Translations under genes and position numbers: made by a program
In this document: piece after piece, positions 1 through 6,353 of the stretch
Position numbering within the stretch: the stretch's first letter is position 1
Layout: every line of letters starts with the position of its first letter
NCBI GenBank assembly: GCA_045643185.1
Contig: JAZUKH010000120.1
Location: forward strand, 1-7,906
Reading direction: 5' to 3'
From: RGIG464 sp045643185
Lineage (GTDB): Bacteria > Myxococcota_A > Bradymonadia > UBA4248
DNA length: 7,906 nt
The notes under the pieces: model-generated
Databases searched by the model: none
Seen by the model: only the letters and a program-made list of their open reading frames with translations
Told to the model about the DNA's origin: nothing

Positions 1-32
1 CAACATAAAACCTACATGTAGGTTTTATGTTG
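1..32. repeat. 32-bp perfect palindrome at the left window edge
   Basis: Positions 1-32 are their own reverse complement. The core AAAACCTACATGTAGGTTTT (7-26) is flanked by CAACAT and ATGTTG. The same 20-bp core returns at 135-154 and 263-282 but with flanks that are not symmetric, so only this copy has the full 32-bp symmetry. The palindrome may continue to the left of the window. As RNA or single-stranded DNA the core folds into an 8-bp stem with a CATG loop; as duplex DNA it could be a site for a dimeric protein. Function is unknown. Confidence 0.9.
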
Positions 33-356
33 AGCCCCCTTATTATATGTGTCAAAGGCGTGATTTTTTCCTAAAAAAGTTTGTGTCGATACAATTTTTT
101 GGTCATTGACTTGGTTTTAGGGCGAAAGCGGGTTAAAACCTACATGTAGGTTTTGAGTTAAGCCCCCCTTATTATATGTGTCAAAGGCGTGATTTTTTCC
201 TAAAAAAGTTTGTGTCGATACATTTTTTGGTCATTGACTTGGTTTTAGGGCGAAAATGGGTTAAAACCTACATGTAGGTTTTGAGTTGAGCCCCCTTATT
301 ATATGTGTCAAAGGCGTGATTTTTTCCTAAAAAAGTTTGTGTCGATACATTTTTTG
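7..356. repeat. Tandem array of a 128-bp unit, 2.7 copies
   Basis: Units start at 7, 135 and 263, giving an exact 128-bp period; the third breaks off at 356. Units differ only at a few positions: a five- or six-C run, ACAATT versus ACATTT, AGCGGG versus ATGGGG, and the sequence just after the palindrome. Each unit opens with the palindrome AAAACCTACATGTAGGTTTT, followed by a conserved TTATTATATG stretch, a TTTTTTCCTAAAAAA inverted repeat and a GTGTCGATACA block. The complete units end with GGTTTTA...GGGTT. The period is not a multiple of three and no long frame runs through it, so it is not coding. The array fills the 361 bp downstream of the glycosyltransferase gene and stops 6 bp before its stop codon. 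The left end is cut by the window edge. It could be a structural or protein-binding repeat, or a spreading intergenic repeat; I do not recognise it. Confidence 0.93.
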
Positions 357-357
357 T

Positions 358-390
358 TGTTTCAATGCGTTTGGGCGACGCGTTGAAACA
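358..390 (-). other. Long hairpin over the glycosyltransferase stop codon
   Basis: The arms at 358-369 (TGTTTCAATGCG) and 379-390 (CGCGTTGAAACA) pair over 12 bp with one G-U, around a 9-nt loop. The arms contain the last codons and the TGA stop (362-364) of the glycosyltransferase. On the minus strand the stem is followed by an A-rich run, not a U-tract, so it is not a canonical intrinsic terminator. It may act as a 3'-end stabiliser or in termination-associated processing. It begins 2 bp after the tandem array ends. Confidence 0.7.
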
Positions 391-1531
391 GGGCGCGCAT
401 GGCTTGTACATGTGCCTGGGGCGTGTAGTGTGTGCGAGCAAAGTCCTGGTTGATGCGACCCATTTGGTGGCACCGGTTGGGATCTTCGGCGAGTGTTTTG
501 AGGGCTTCAAGTAGGGCTTGGGCGTCTCGTGCGGTGATTGCGTCAAACTCGTCGTTGCCAGGTTGGGTGCCCATTTCCGTGGATTCGCCAAAAAACACAA
601 CGCCGTTTGGGTTACTCGCAAAGATATCGGGAATGCCTCCCACGGGTTTGGCCAGGATCGGTAGGGCAAAGTGCATGGCTTCGAGGATGCAAAGCGGCTG
701 ACCTTCGAAAAACGAGGGCATTACGAAGCAATCAGCCTGTTTGTAGGTGTCCATTTTTTCGATGCCTTCAACTGTGTCATGCCAGTGAACGGTGTCTGTG
801 AGTTCGTTTTGTGCGATAAACTGTTCGACGTCGTCCCCCTGGTTTGGGATCTTTGGACCAACCAGGTCGAAACGCCAGTTGAGACCGAGTTCGTGTGCGC
901 GTTTGGCGGTTTGCAACACGGTCATGTAGCCTTTCATCTTGAGCATATTGCTCAAGAAGAGAATGCGAAATGGCTGGTCTGGCGAACGCATGGCGCGCGT
1001 AAAGTCAGTCGAGGCATCCATGACATCGGGCGCAACGCCGTTGGGCACATCCGCCAGGTGAGACACTTCAACCAGTCCATTGAACATCGTTTTGAGCGAA
1101 GGACTGAGCACGATGACCGTGTTGAGGGTGGACAAAAGGCGTTTTTCGAGGGCTCGTAATGGCGCCGGTAAAGCGTCGAATGCGATGCGATAACCGCTTC
1201 CGTGAATGTGCACGACGCATTCTTTTTTAAAGAGTTTGGCGATGGTCAAAAACACCATGTCTCGCAGAATCGATGCTTTGCCATAACCCATTTGAAGGTA
1301 GACGATGAGTTCCTTCTCTTTGATGCACAGGCCGATGAGGCTCGAAGCAATGCCGCTTAGGCACAGAATACGTCGAAGGAATGCGTCACCGCCGACAGAT
1401 TCGTTAAAATTGAGGCGATAGAGCTTAAATTCGTCTGGATCGAGGCCGTCACTGAGGATCTTGGCCGCGAGTGCTTGACCGGTGATGGGTGGCGGGAAAG
1501 CCGCGATCATAGCAATCTTAGTGGTTTGCAT
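362..1531 (-). CDS. GT4-family (GT-B fold) glycosyltransferase
   Basis: This 389-residue cytosolic protein probably transfers a sugar from a nucleotide-sugar donor to a cell-surface glycan or lipid acceptor. The N-terminal Rossmann half shows the Gly-containing loop PPPITGQA (residues 13-20) and the acceptor-side HIHGSGYR (108-115). The C-terminal donor-binding half starts near 188 (FRILFLSNMLKMKG) and carries the family signature at 271-300: E276 and E284 form the E-x7-E motif in EGQPLCILE, followed by the conserved PVGGIPD (296-302). Length is typical of GT4. The ATG start is supported by GAGG with a 6-nt spacer. No transmembrane segment or signal peptide is visible. It has no glycan-pathway neighbours here, so donor and acceptor cannot be named. 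Repeats lie on both sides: the REP-like doublet just upstream and the 128-bp array immediately downstream. Family assignment is firm; specificity is unknown. Confidence 0.92.
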   Translation of the reverse strand: MQTTKIAMIAAFPPPITGQALAAKILSDGLDPDEFKLYRLNFNESVGGDAFLRRILCLSGIASSLIGLCIKEKELIVYLQMGYGKASILRDMVFLTIAKLFKKECVVHIHGSGYRIAFDALPAPLRALEKRLLSTLNTVIVLSPSLKTMFNGLVEVSHLADVPNGVAPDVMDASTDFTRAMRSPDQPFRILFLSNMLKMKGYMTVLQTAKRAHELGLNWRFDLVGPKIPNQGDDVEQFIAQNELTDTVHWHDTVEGIEKMDTYKQADCFVMPSFFEGQPLCILEAMHFALPILAKPVGGIPDIFASNPNGVVFFGESTEMGTQPGNDEFDAITARDAQALLEALKTLAEDPNRCHQMGRINQDFARTHYTPQAHVQAMRALFQRVAQTH

Positions 1532-1553
1532 GATAAACCTCGTTATATGAGAT

Positions 1554-1708
1554 CAGGCGGCGTATTGAGCGAAGCGAAAAGCCGCCTGGCGGGGGCGTAT
1601 GGCGAAGCCATAGCCCACGCCAAGACAATACAGGAGCGTGGCAGGCGGCGTATTGAGCGAAGCGAAAAGCCGCCTTGCGGGGGCGTATGGCGAAGCCATA
1701 GCCCACGC
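1554..1708. repeat. Doublet of a 67-bp REP-like hairpin element
   Basis: Copies at 1554-1620 and 1642-1708 match at 66 of 67 positions (G1588 versus T1676) and are separated by a 21-bp spacer. Each copy contains two hairpins. The first has 7-bp arms AGGCGGC/GCCGCCT (1555-1561 with 1581-1587) with GCGAAGC in its loop. The second (1589-1620; 1677-1708) is a long stem with one bulge and one mismatch, capped by GGC-GAA-GCC. The element lies between the IHF-like gene and the glycosyltransferase, 22 bp before the glycosyltransferase start codon, so it sits in that gene's leader or promoter region. The paired arrangement resembles REP doublets (REPINs), but the family is not recognised and no REP-associated transposase (RAYT) is in the window. 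Confidence 0.88.
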
Positions 1709-1770
1709 AAAAAAAAGATGAAAAGGCGTCGGCGCGCTTGTGAACGAAAAAAGCGAGGGCTGACAAGCGC
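1709..1770 (-). terminator. Possible terminator of the J-domain/IHF unit
   Basis: Downstream of the IHF-like stop, the arms GCGCTTGT (1734-1741) and ACAAGCGC (1763-1770) pair over 8 bp with a 21-nt loop. On the minus strand this is followed after 9 nt by TTTT, then CATC, then eight Ts (1709-1716). The distance from stem to U-tract and the large loop make it a weak candidate. It is the only terminator-like structure in this gap, and the REP-like element follows immediately. Confidence 0.42.
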
Positions 1771-1782
1771 GATGTGGTGCGA

Positions 1783-2061
1783 TTAAACGCGATTGATGCG
1801 GCGACCCAACACAGAACTCGCTTTGAAAGCGATATTTCGACGCTCGCCGATGGCGACGGAGACGCCGGTTTTGGGGTTTCGTCCAAGGCGTGGCGCGGTC
1901 ACTTTCATTGCAAAGGTGCCAAAACCACGGATCTCTAATTTGTCGCCCGAAATGAGGTCGCGCGTCATGGTTTCGATGATGGTGTCGATGACGATTTGCG
2001 CGCGTGCCATGGGAATGTCACAGCGGGTGGCGAGTTGGCGAGTTAATTCTGTCTTGGTCAT
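1783..2061 (-). CDS. IHF-beta/HU-like nucleoid DNA-binding protein
   Basis: This 92-residue protein belongs to the bacterial DNA-bending HU/IHF family, which acts as a dimer in the nucleoid. It opens with the typical MTKTELTRQLA helix. It carries the family signature KLEIRGFGTF (41-50) and the beta-arm tip GRNPKTG (60-66), in which P63 would be the DNA-intercalating proline. EIRGFGTF and GRNPKTG resemble IHF-beta more than HU, but IHF-alpha or HU cannot be excluded. I chose the ATG at 2061 because the family N-terminus begins there; an upstream ATG at 2106 would add 15 unrelated residues and overlap the preceding gene. No clear Shine-Dalgarno precedes the ATG. The J-domain gene stops 16 nt upstream, so translational coupling in one operon is likely. 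Confidence 0.93.
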   Translation of the reverse strand: MTKTELTRQLATRCDIPMARAQIVIDTIIETMTRDLISGDKLEIRGFGTFAMKVTAPRLGRNPKTGVSVAIGERRNIAFKASSVLGRRINRV

Positions 2062-2077
2062 GATCGTTTTTGGGGTG

Positions 2078-3781
2078 TTAGGTGATGACGATGGAGCGAG
2101 CTTCAATACTGCACGGATCGTATTGTTTGGCGAGGTTTAGCTGTTGCAATGCCGTGTCTTTTTGACCATTTTTGAGGGAAGTATGAACCTGTTCGAGCAG
2201 GTTGGCACAGGTCTGAATGTTGTTGGCATTTTGTTGTTTGTAATTTGCCATCCAGTTTTTGTATTGCTCGAGTGAAAGTCCGAAGGATTTTCCCTCACTT
2301 CGCGAGATGTCCATGTAGATCTCGCGTTTGATGGGGTGTTGAATGATCTGATAGGCCTCGTTGAACGTCTGATAGGCCATTTCGAGGCGTTCGACGGTGT
2401 CGGTTGAAAACTTCGTGGTGTAGGTATCCGGGTGCAGGCTTTTGACGATGGCGTTAAACGTGCTACGGATCTCTTCGCGTTCGACGTTTTGGTTGAGTCC
2501 AAAGATGGTGAAGAGCGTGCCTGTTTTGACGACGCGTTCGGTTCGAACGAGCTCAGACAGCGTCTCGGCTTCCGTCATTTCATCGAGATTTTGGAAAGGC
2601 ACACGTTGAATGCAAGTCGAGGCCGTGGTCGCAGGTTTGTTGTTTGGAACGTACTCGGTGAGTCTCGGCGAGACCGTAGGCATGGGGCGTTGTGGCGTCT
2701 GAGCCTGTGAAGCATCAATGGGCTTGGTAGAAGCGACGTTGCCGGCGAACATGGCATTGCCGGCGTTTGAGGAAAATTTTTCGGCGTTTGCCATTTGCGC
2801 TGCGGTGAAAGCCGTTTTGACGCTGGCCGGGTTGGTCTGTTTGACAACATCATTGGCTTCGACGACTTCGCCAAATTTCTGACGTCGTCCGAATTGTGAA
2901 TTGCTATAGTTTGTCGCAGGTTGTTGTTGTTCGCTTGTGATCTGCGACACAGGCTGGGTCGTAGAGACCCCGTACGCGAGGGGGGCTGTTTGTGCGACGG
3001 GTACGGGCTGGACCTTGGGTGCAGTCGTCGCCGATGGCGACGGACGGGAATATTCGCCAGAGCCTGACTGTGAGTTCATGCGACTGCGGTCGCCACCGAG
3101 TGAACTCTGCGAAGTCGTTCGCGCATATTCGCCTGAAACATAAGAATATTCGCCGGAGATACGTCTGTGTTCGCCACTGACGCGAGCATGTTCGCCTGAC
3201 ACGCGTGAGTATTCACCGGATAGGCGCATGCCGGGTCCTCTGCTCATTCCGGATGAGGCTGAACGACGCTCACCAAATTGAGAGGTATTGAAGGTCTCCA
3301 CGCCAAAACTTGAGCATTCTGCATACGAATTTCTTAAGCTTGCATTGGTTTGTGGCGTTGCTACGACCCGGTTGGAGGTCGAGGAGATTCGACGCTGAAC
3401 ACCGAGATTGGACGCGGTTGGACGTGTAAAGTGCGAAGCCGATTGCGCGTTTGGATCGTCTTTTGGTGCATCCGTTTTTTGTGCAAGGAAGAAGTTTCGC
3501 AGTGGTTCAATGACGTCTGGTGTGAAGGGGACGTTCAAGATGACGCCGGCGCGCTGTCCATAACCAGCTTCGACGGCTTCTTTTCGGCGCAGCATACACT
3601 TTACCACGGCCGGCAGTGTGATCGTCTGTGACGTTTCTCGAATAGAAAGCGTCAAATTGACAGCAGTTCCTGCCTGCATGGCTTCAAAAACTTCGACGAA
3701 GAGTTCTTGCCTAGACAGTTGAGACCGGTAAATATCGAAAGCATATTCACGGGTCTGAAAAATTCTGGTGAGTTCAGCCAT
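2078..3781 (-). CDS. PilZ-like / J-domain hybrid protein with a disordered linker
   Basis: This protein has 567 residues. Residues 20-98 look like a degenerate PilZ domain of the myxobacterial paralogue type (LFVEVF...GTAVNLTLSI...LPAVVKCMLRR). They lack a clear RxxxR and the (D/N)xSxxG motif, so c-di-GMP binding is doubtful. Residues 105-390 are low-complexity, rich in S, T, Q, P and A, and hold five heptads of the SGE(Y/H) type at 187-221. A J domain follows at about 423-492 with the diagnostic HPD at 450-452 (SLHPDTY), which in J-proteins stimulates the ATPase of a DnaK-type Hsp70. The C-terminus (about 520-560) resembles one TPR hairpin. AGGA with a 7-nt spacer supports the ATG at 3781. 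There is no signal peptide or membrane segment, so it is probably cytosolic. The J domain is C-terminal and DnaJ's zinc and client domains are absent, so this is not DnaJ itself. It likely heads an operon with the IHF-like gene. Client and Hsp70 partner are unknown. Confidence 0.85.
   Translation of the reverse strand: MAELTRIFQTREYAFDIYRSQLSRQELFVEVFEAMQAGTAVNLTLSIRETSQTITLPAVVKCMLRRKEAVEAGYGQRAGVILNVPFTPDVIEPLRNFFLAQKTDAPKDDPNAQSASHFTRPTASNLGVQRRISSTSNRVVATPQTNASLRNSYAECSSFGVETFNTSQFGERRSASSGMSRGPGMRLSGEYSRVSGEHARVSGEHRRISGEYSYVSGEYARTTSQSSLGGDRSRMNSQSGSGEYSRPSPSATTAPKVQPVPVAQTAPLAYGVSTTQPVSQITSEQQQPATNYSNSQFGRRQKFGEVVEANDVVKQTNPASVKTAFTAAQMANAEKFSSNAGNAMFAGNVASTKPIDASQAQTPQRPMPTVSPRLTEYVPNNKPATTASTCIQRVPFQNLDEMTEAETLSELVRTERVVKTGTLFTIFGLNQNVEREEIRSTFNAIVKSLHPDTYTTKFSTDTVERLEMAYQTFNEAYQIIQHPIKREIYMDISRSEGKSFGLSLEQYKNWMANYKQQNANNIQTCANLLEQVHTSLKNGQKDTALQQLNLAKQYDPCSIEARSIVIT
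3119..3223 (-). repeat. Five 21-bp coding repeats (SGEY/SGEH heptads)
   Basis: Within the linker of the J-domain protein, residues 187-221 are five 7-residue repeats: LSGEYSR, VSGEHAR, VSGEHRR, ISGEYSY, VSGEYAR. At the DNA level a TTCGCC/TTCACC block (plus strand) recurs every 21 bp. A related SGEYSRPS lies later at 241-248. Such in-frame repeats commonly vary in copy number. Each heptad offers a hydroxyl residue next to an acidic one, but no role can be read from the sequence. Confidence 0.85.
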
Positions 3782-3797
3782 AATTTGTTCCTAACTA

Positions 3798-3859
3798 TGA
3801 CGTCTTGGCAAAAAGTCTACGTCAAAAGCCACGAAAATTCGTGAAAATTTAACGTCAAA
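3798..3859. promoter_or_regulatory. Candidate control region of the J-domain/IHF unit
   Basis: A perfect inverted repeat CACGAAaaTTCGTG lies at 3830-3843, between two direct copies of ACGTCAAA (3819-3826 and 3852-3859). A further GACGTC is at 3799-3804, near the J-domain gene start. On the minus strand the direct repeats read TTTGACGT and so resemble -35 boxes, but neither has a convincing -10 at 16-18 nt. I therefore assign no promoter. The arrangement could be an operator or activator site. The 191-bp gap otherwise holds the kinase terminator and AT-rich sequence. Confidence 0.35.
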
Positions 3860-3931
3860 CGAACATGAACGATTCAATTTAGCTTAAAAAACTTATGTAT
3901 GGGAAAGATAATTTTAGAGTGAATTCTTGCG

Positions 3932-3962
3932 AAAAAAGAGGGACGCTTCGTTTAAGCGTCCC
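3932..3962 (-). terminator. Intrinsic terminator of the kinase gene
   Basis: A perfect 9-bp stem, GGGACGCTT with AAGCGTCCC (3940-3948 with 3954-3962), surrounds a 5-nt loop. On the minus strand it is followed by TCTTTTTT. It starts 10 bp after the kinase TAG stop (3973-3975). This is a textbook rho-independent terminator, separating the phosphatase-like/kinase genes from the J-domain/IHF unit. Confidence 0.95.
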
Positions 3963-3972
3963 GTTGAGTAGG

Positions 3973-6312
3973 CTAGTCAAAAAGTTTAATTTTAGGTTTG
4001 TTATCAGGCTTTTTCTGAGGCGGTTCAGCCGTTGTGTTTTGGGTTGGCGCCGTATTTGTTTTGACACCACTTGTGGGTCTTGGTTTTACGGTCACCTTTG
4101 TTTTGGTGAGGCTGATCGTCTGTGATTTTTCAGACTGCTCTGTGATGATGAGGTTCGCAGTGGGTTTTGAATCGCACGTTTTCGACCCTGTTTTTGCGAA
4201 ACAGATGGTGAATTCCTCGTAGCCTGGTGCATTGGCGAGTGTCAGGATCGTGTCGTTATCGGCGGACGGCGTGTATTTGTAGGAGCAACGTTCCTTACAT
4301 CGTCGGAGCATGACGCCATCGGCGTCGAATAGCTGAGCCGCGACAGAAGCCGGATCTACGTTGAAAGTGAAGGTGACGGCTTCGATTTTTTTGACTTCTT
4401 CTTTGAGGTCGACGTTGACTTTACCTTCGTTGTATCGGAAGAGCCCGATGGAAGCTTCAGCTTCCTCTGTGTGATAGCCTTCTTTTTCAACGATGAGTGT
4501 GAGCGGCAACTCTTCCTTCATGAATTTATGGCTGCAGGGGGTTGCACTGCAGACGACGACGGGAGTTCCCTTGATGGTGATCTTTGCGCCTGTCGGGTTT
4601 GATGTGAACTGGAATTCGTAAGACTCGTCGACCGTGGGGACCTGTACGACATCGCTGTTTGCTTCTTCGACATTGGACGTCTTTGAGACGAGGATGTATC
4701 CGACGATGAGCAGGATGATGGCGAGTAAAATGACGACGATGATCGGGAACTTATTGCTTGCACGCGAGCTTTCAGGTTCCATCTCAATGGAAGGCGCGAC
4801 GGGGGACGCGAGCATAGAAGTTGCGGCTTTCGTGTTTCCGCTCGTCGGCATGCCGATGATCTTTGAGGAGATACGACGTTCGGGCGTGAGCTGAGGCGCA
4901 CCGCCTTGAATGGGGACGTTGCTTTCGAAGTATTCCTCGATGGAATCGAGCGCGTTCGCGAATTCTTCGCAGTTTTGATAACGCTCGTCTGGGTTTATGG
5001 TGATGGCTTTTCTGAAGACATCGCCGATGGCACCTTCGAGCAGGAAATCTGCGATGCGCAGGTCGCCCTGACAGTGTAGCATCATGGCGTGGAAGGGGTC
5101 ACCAGTGACAGCCGAGACGCCGATGAGTGCCTCGCTGAGGATGAGTGCCATCTGATAGACGTCGATGGCCGGTGTGACCTGTTGCGTTTTGATGTATTCA
5201 GGGGCCAAATATCGCGGTGTACCGAGCAACTGCCCAGCGTTTGTCAATTTTGCGACTTCACCGGAGTCAAGACGAGCGACACCGAAGTCGAGAACTTTCA
5301 TCGATTCGTGAGCGCCACCTGGATCGGTAAGGAAGAGGTTTTCCGGTTTAAGGTCTTTGTGGACGATACCGAGTCTGTGTCCCTCAGCGAGTGCATCGAG
5401 AACCGGTCTGAAGAGGACGAAAGCACGTTTTGGGCTTAAAGGTCCTTTCTGACTGATCTCGTGGGCGAGGTCGTGTCCACGTAGCATTTCCATCGCGATG
5501 TATGGTTGTTGCGTTTCGGCGACGAAGCCGAAGTCATAAACGGCAACAACGTTATTGTGATGAATTTTTGCGGCGATTTTTGCTTCACGGAAGAAACGTT
5601 CCTGATAGCTTTTGTCGACACCTTTTTGGATATCCATGACCTTGAGCGCGACATCGCGGTCGATCATGAGGTGGTGTGCTTTGTAAACCGTGGCGAAGCC
5701 GCCGACGCCGAGGATGCCGACGATCTCGTAACGATCATCGATCTTCATGCCAACAGGCAGGGTTGCGCCTTTGACATCCTCTTCTTGTTCGTTTTTGTTA
5801 TGACTGGTGTTTCCCGAGGGAGCGCGGTTGGTGTTTCCCGAAGGAGCGCGGTTGGGTGTGGATGGCGTTCTGTTTGCACTGACCGGAGCGCGTCTCAGGT
5901 TGGCGGATGAATTAGAGTTTTGAGTGTTCATGTCGGCTATGCTGACCGAGGAAGGAAGGCCTGGATCGCGTACGTTGTCGTTGTTCCCCATGGATTCGAG
6001 GGCATCGTTCATATCGTCGTCCGTAATCATTGTTGTTGAGCCCATTTCAACGTTTCGCTGCGGTGTAGTCTTGACTGCTGAGGGGGGTAAGCCTGGTGTG
6101 GCTGCCTGTAAACCTGGTGCCGAATTTGTTGGCAGAGGCGGCAATGTTCCACCTGTTGGTGTCTTTCTTCCCCCCGGGACTGTAATAGACGGTCTGTTGG
6201 CGCTTAAGCGTGTGGGCGGAAGGTTTGTTACAGAATTATGCAACGGCGGCAATTTTCCGATACTGCCTACAGCTGCATTATTGTCTGTTGATTTGAAATC
6301 TGACGTGCCCAA
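3973..6312 (-). CDS. Transmembrane Hanks-type Ser/Thr protein kinase with PEGA-like sensor region
   Basis: I read 779 residues from a TTG at 6312; see the ribosome-binding-site entry for why. Residues 1-190 are a Pro/Asn/Ser-rich cytoplasmic leader with two NRAPSGNT repeats (154-169). The kinase domain spans about 195-460: glycine loop GVGGFATVY (202-210), catalytic Lys K224 (VALK), alpha-C Glu E243, catalytic loop HKDLKPEN (318-325; D320, K322, N325), DFG 342-344, and APE 370-372. All catalytic residues are present, so it should be active; HKD replaces the usual HRD. One transmembrane helix lies at about 522-542. Outside the membrane, two PEGA-like repeats (about 568-625 and 648-705) contain three cysteine pairs. 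A Thr/Pro/Lys-rich tail ends the protein. It probably phosphorylates cytosolic Ser/Thr targets in response to an envelope or peptidoglycan-related cue; the ligand and targets are unknown. The PP2C-like gene lies 123 bp upstream on the same strand. Confidence 0.93.
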   Translation of the reverse strand: MGTSDFKSTDNNAAVGSIGKLPPLHNSVTNLPPTRLSANRPSITVPGGRKTPTGGTLPPLPTNSAPGLQAATPGLPPSAVKTTPQRNVEMGSTTMITDDDMNDALESMGNNDNVRDPGLPSSVSIADMNTQNSNSSANLRRAPVSANRTPSTPNRAPSGNTNRAPSGNTSHNKNEQEEDVKGATLPVGMKIDDRYEIVGILGVGGFATVYKAHHLMIDRDVALKVMDIQKGVDKSYQERFFREAKIAAKIHHNNVVAVYDFGFVAETQQPYIAMEMLRGHDLAHEISQKGPLSPKRAFVLFRPVLDALAEGHRLGIVHKDLKPENLFLTDPGGAHESMKVLDFGVARLDSGEVAKLTNAGQLLGTPRYLAPEYIKTQQVTPAIDVYQMALILSEALIGVSAVTGDPFHAMMLHCQGDLRIADFLLEGAIGDVFRKAITINPDERYQNCEEFANALDSIEEYFESNVPIQGGAPQLTPERRISSKIIGMPTSGNTKAATSMLASPVAPSIEMEPESSRASNKFPIIVVILLAIILLIVGYILVSKTSNVEEANSDVVQVPTVDESYEFQFTSNPTGAKITIKGTPVVVCSATPCSHKFMKEELPLTLIVEKEGYHTEEAEASIGLFRYNEGKVNVDLKEEVKKIEAVTFTFNVDPASVAAQLFDADGVMLRRCKERCSYKYTPSADNDTILTLANAPGYEEFTICFAKTGSKTCDSKPTANLIITEQSEKSQTISLTKTKVTVKPRPTSGVKTNTAPTQNTTAEPPQKKPDNKPKIKLFD
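5806..5853 (-). repeat. 24-bp tandem duplication in the kinase leader
   Basis: Two adjacent 24-bp copies (5806-5829 and 5830-5853) differ at one base and encode NRAPSGNT twice in frame. They lie in the disordered region before the kinase domain and are likely length-variable between strains. No effect on the fold is expected. Confidence 0.8.
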
Positions 6313-6324
6313 TCGTGGTCTCCT
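6310..6324 (-). promoter_or_regulatory. Strong ribosome binding site placing the kinase start at TTG
   Basis: On the minus strand AGGAG (6320-6324) stands 7 nt before an in-frame TTG (6310-6312). This is the best Shine-Dalgarno match near the 5' end of the gene. The longer in-frame alternative, GTG at 6361-6363, has only AGG too far upstream. It would also add a 17-residue Arg/Cys-containing stretch that looks like translated leader. TTG is therefore the preferred start. Confidence 0.75.
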
Positions 6325-6353
6325 AGCACAAAATAAAATCCCCCAAGCATATC

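Noticed and set aside
289..320. Consensus-like TTGACA and TATAAT on the minus strand within the 128-bp unit
   Set aside because: They are only 2 nt apart (TTGACACATATAAT), so they cannot form a sigma70 promoter together, and no -35 lies 17 nt upstream of the TATAAT.
1..356. CRISPR-like array
   Set aside because: The sequence between palindromes is the same in every unit, so there are no variable spacers, and no cas genes are present.
671..1159. Plus-strand open frame of 162 codons
   Set aside because: It lies entirely antisense to the well-supported glycosyltransferase and has no recognisable domain or ribosome site.
1518..1886. Minus-strand open frame of 122 codons across the REP-like doublet
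   Set aside because: It overlaps the IHF-like gene and the glycosyltransferase start in another frame, and most of its length is translated repeat; no protein family features.
2062..2106. Longer 107-residue form of the IHF-like protein
   Set aside because: The extra 15 residues overlap the J-domain gene and are not part of the HU/IHF fold; the family N-terminus MTKTEL begins at 2061.
3973..6312. Inactive kinase because of HKD in place of HRD
   Set aside because: The catalytic Asp, Lys, Asn, DFG and glycine loop are all present; Lys for Arg in HRD is conservative and does not by itself indicate a pseudokinase.
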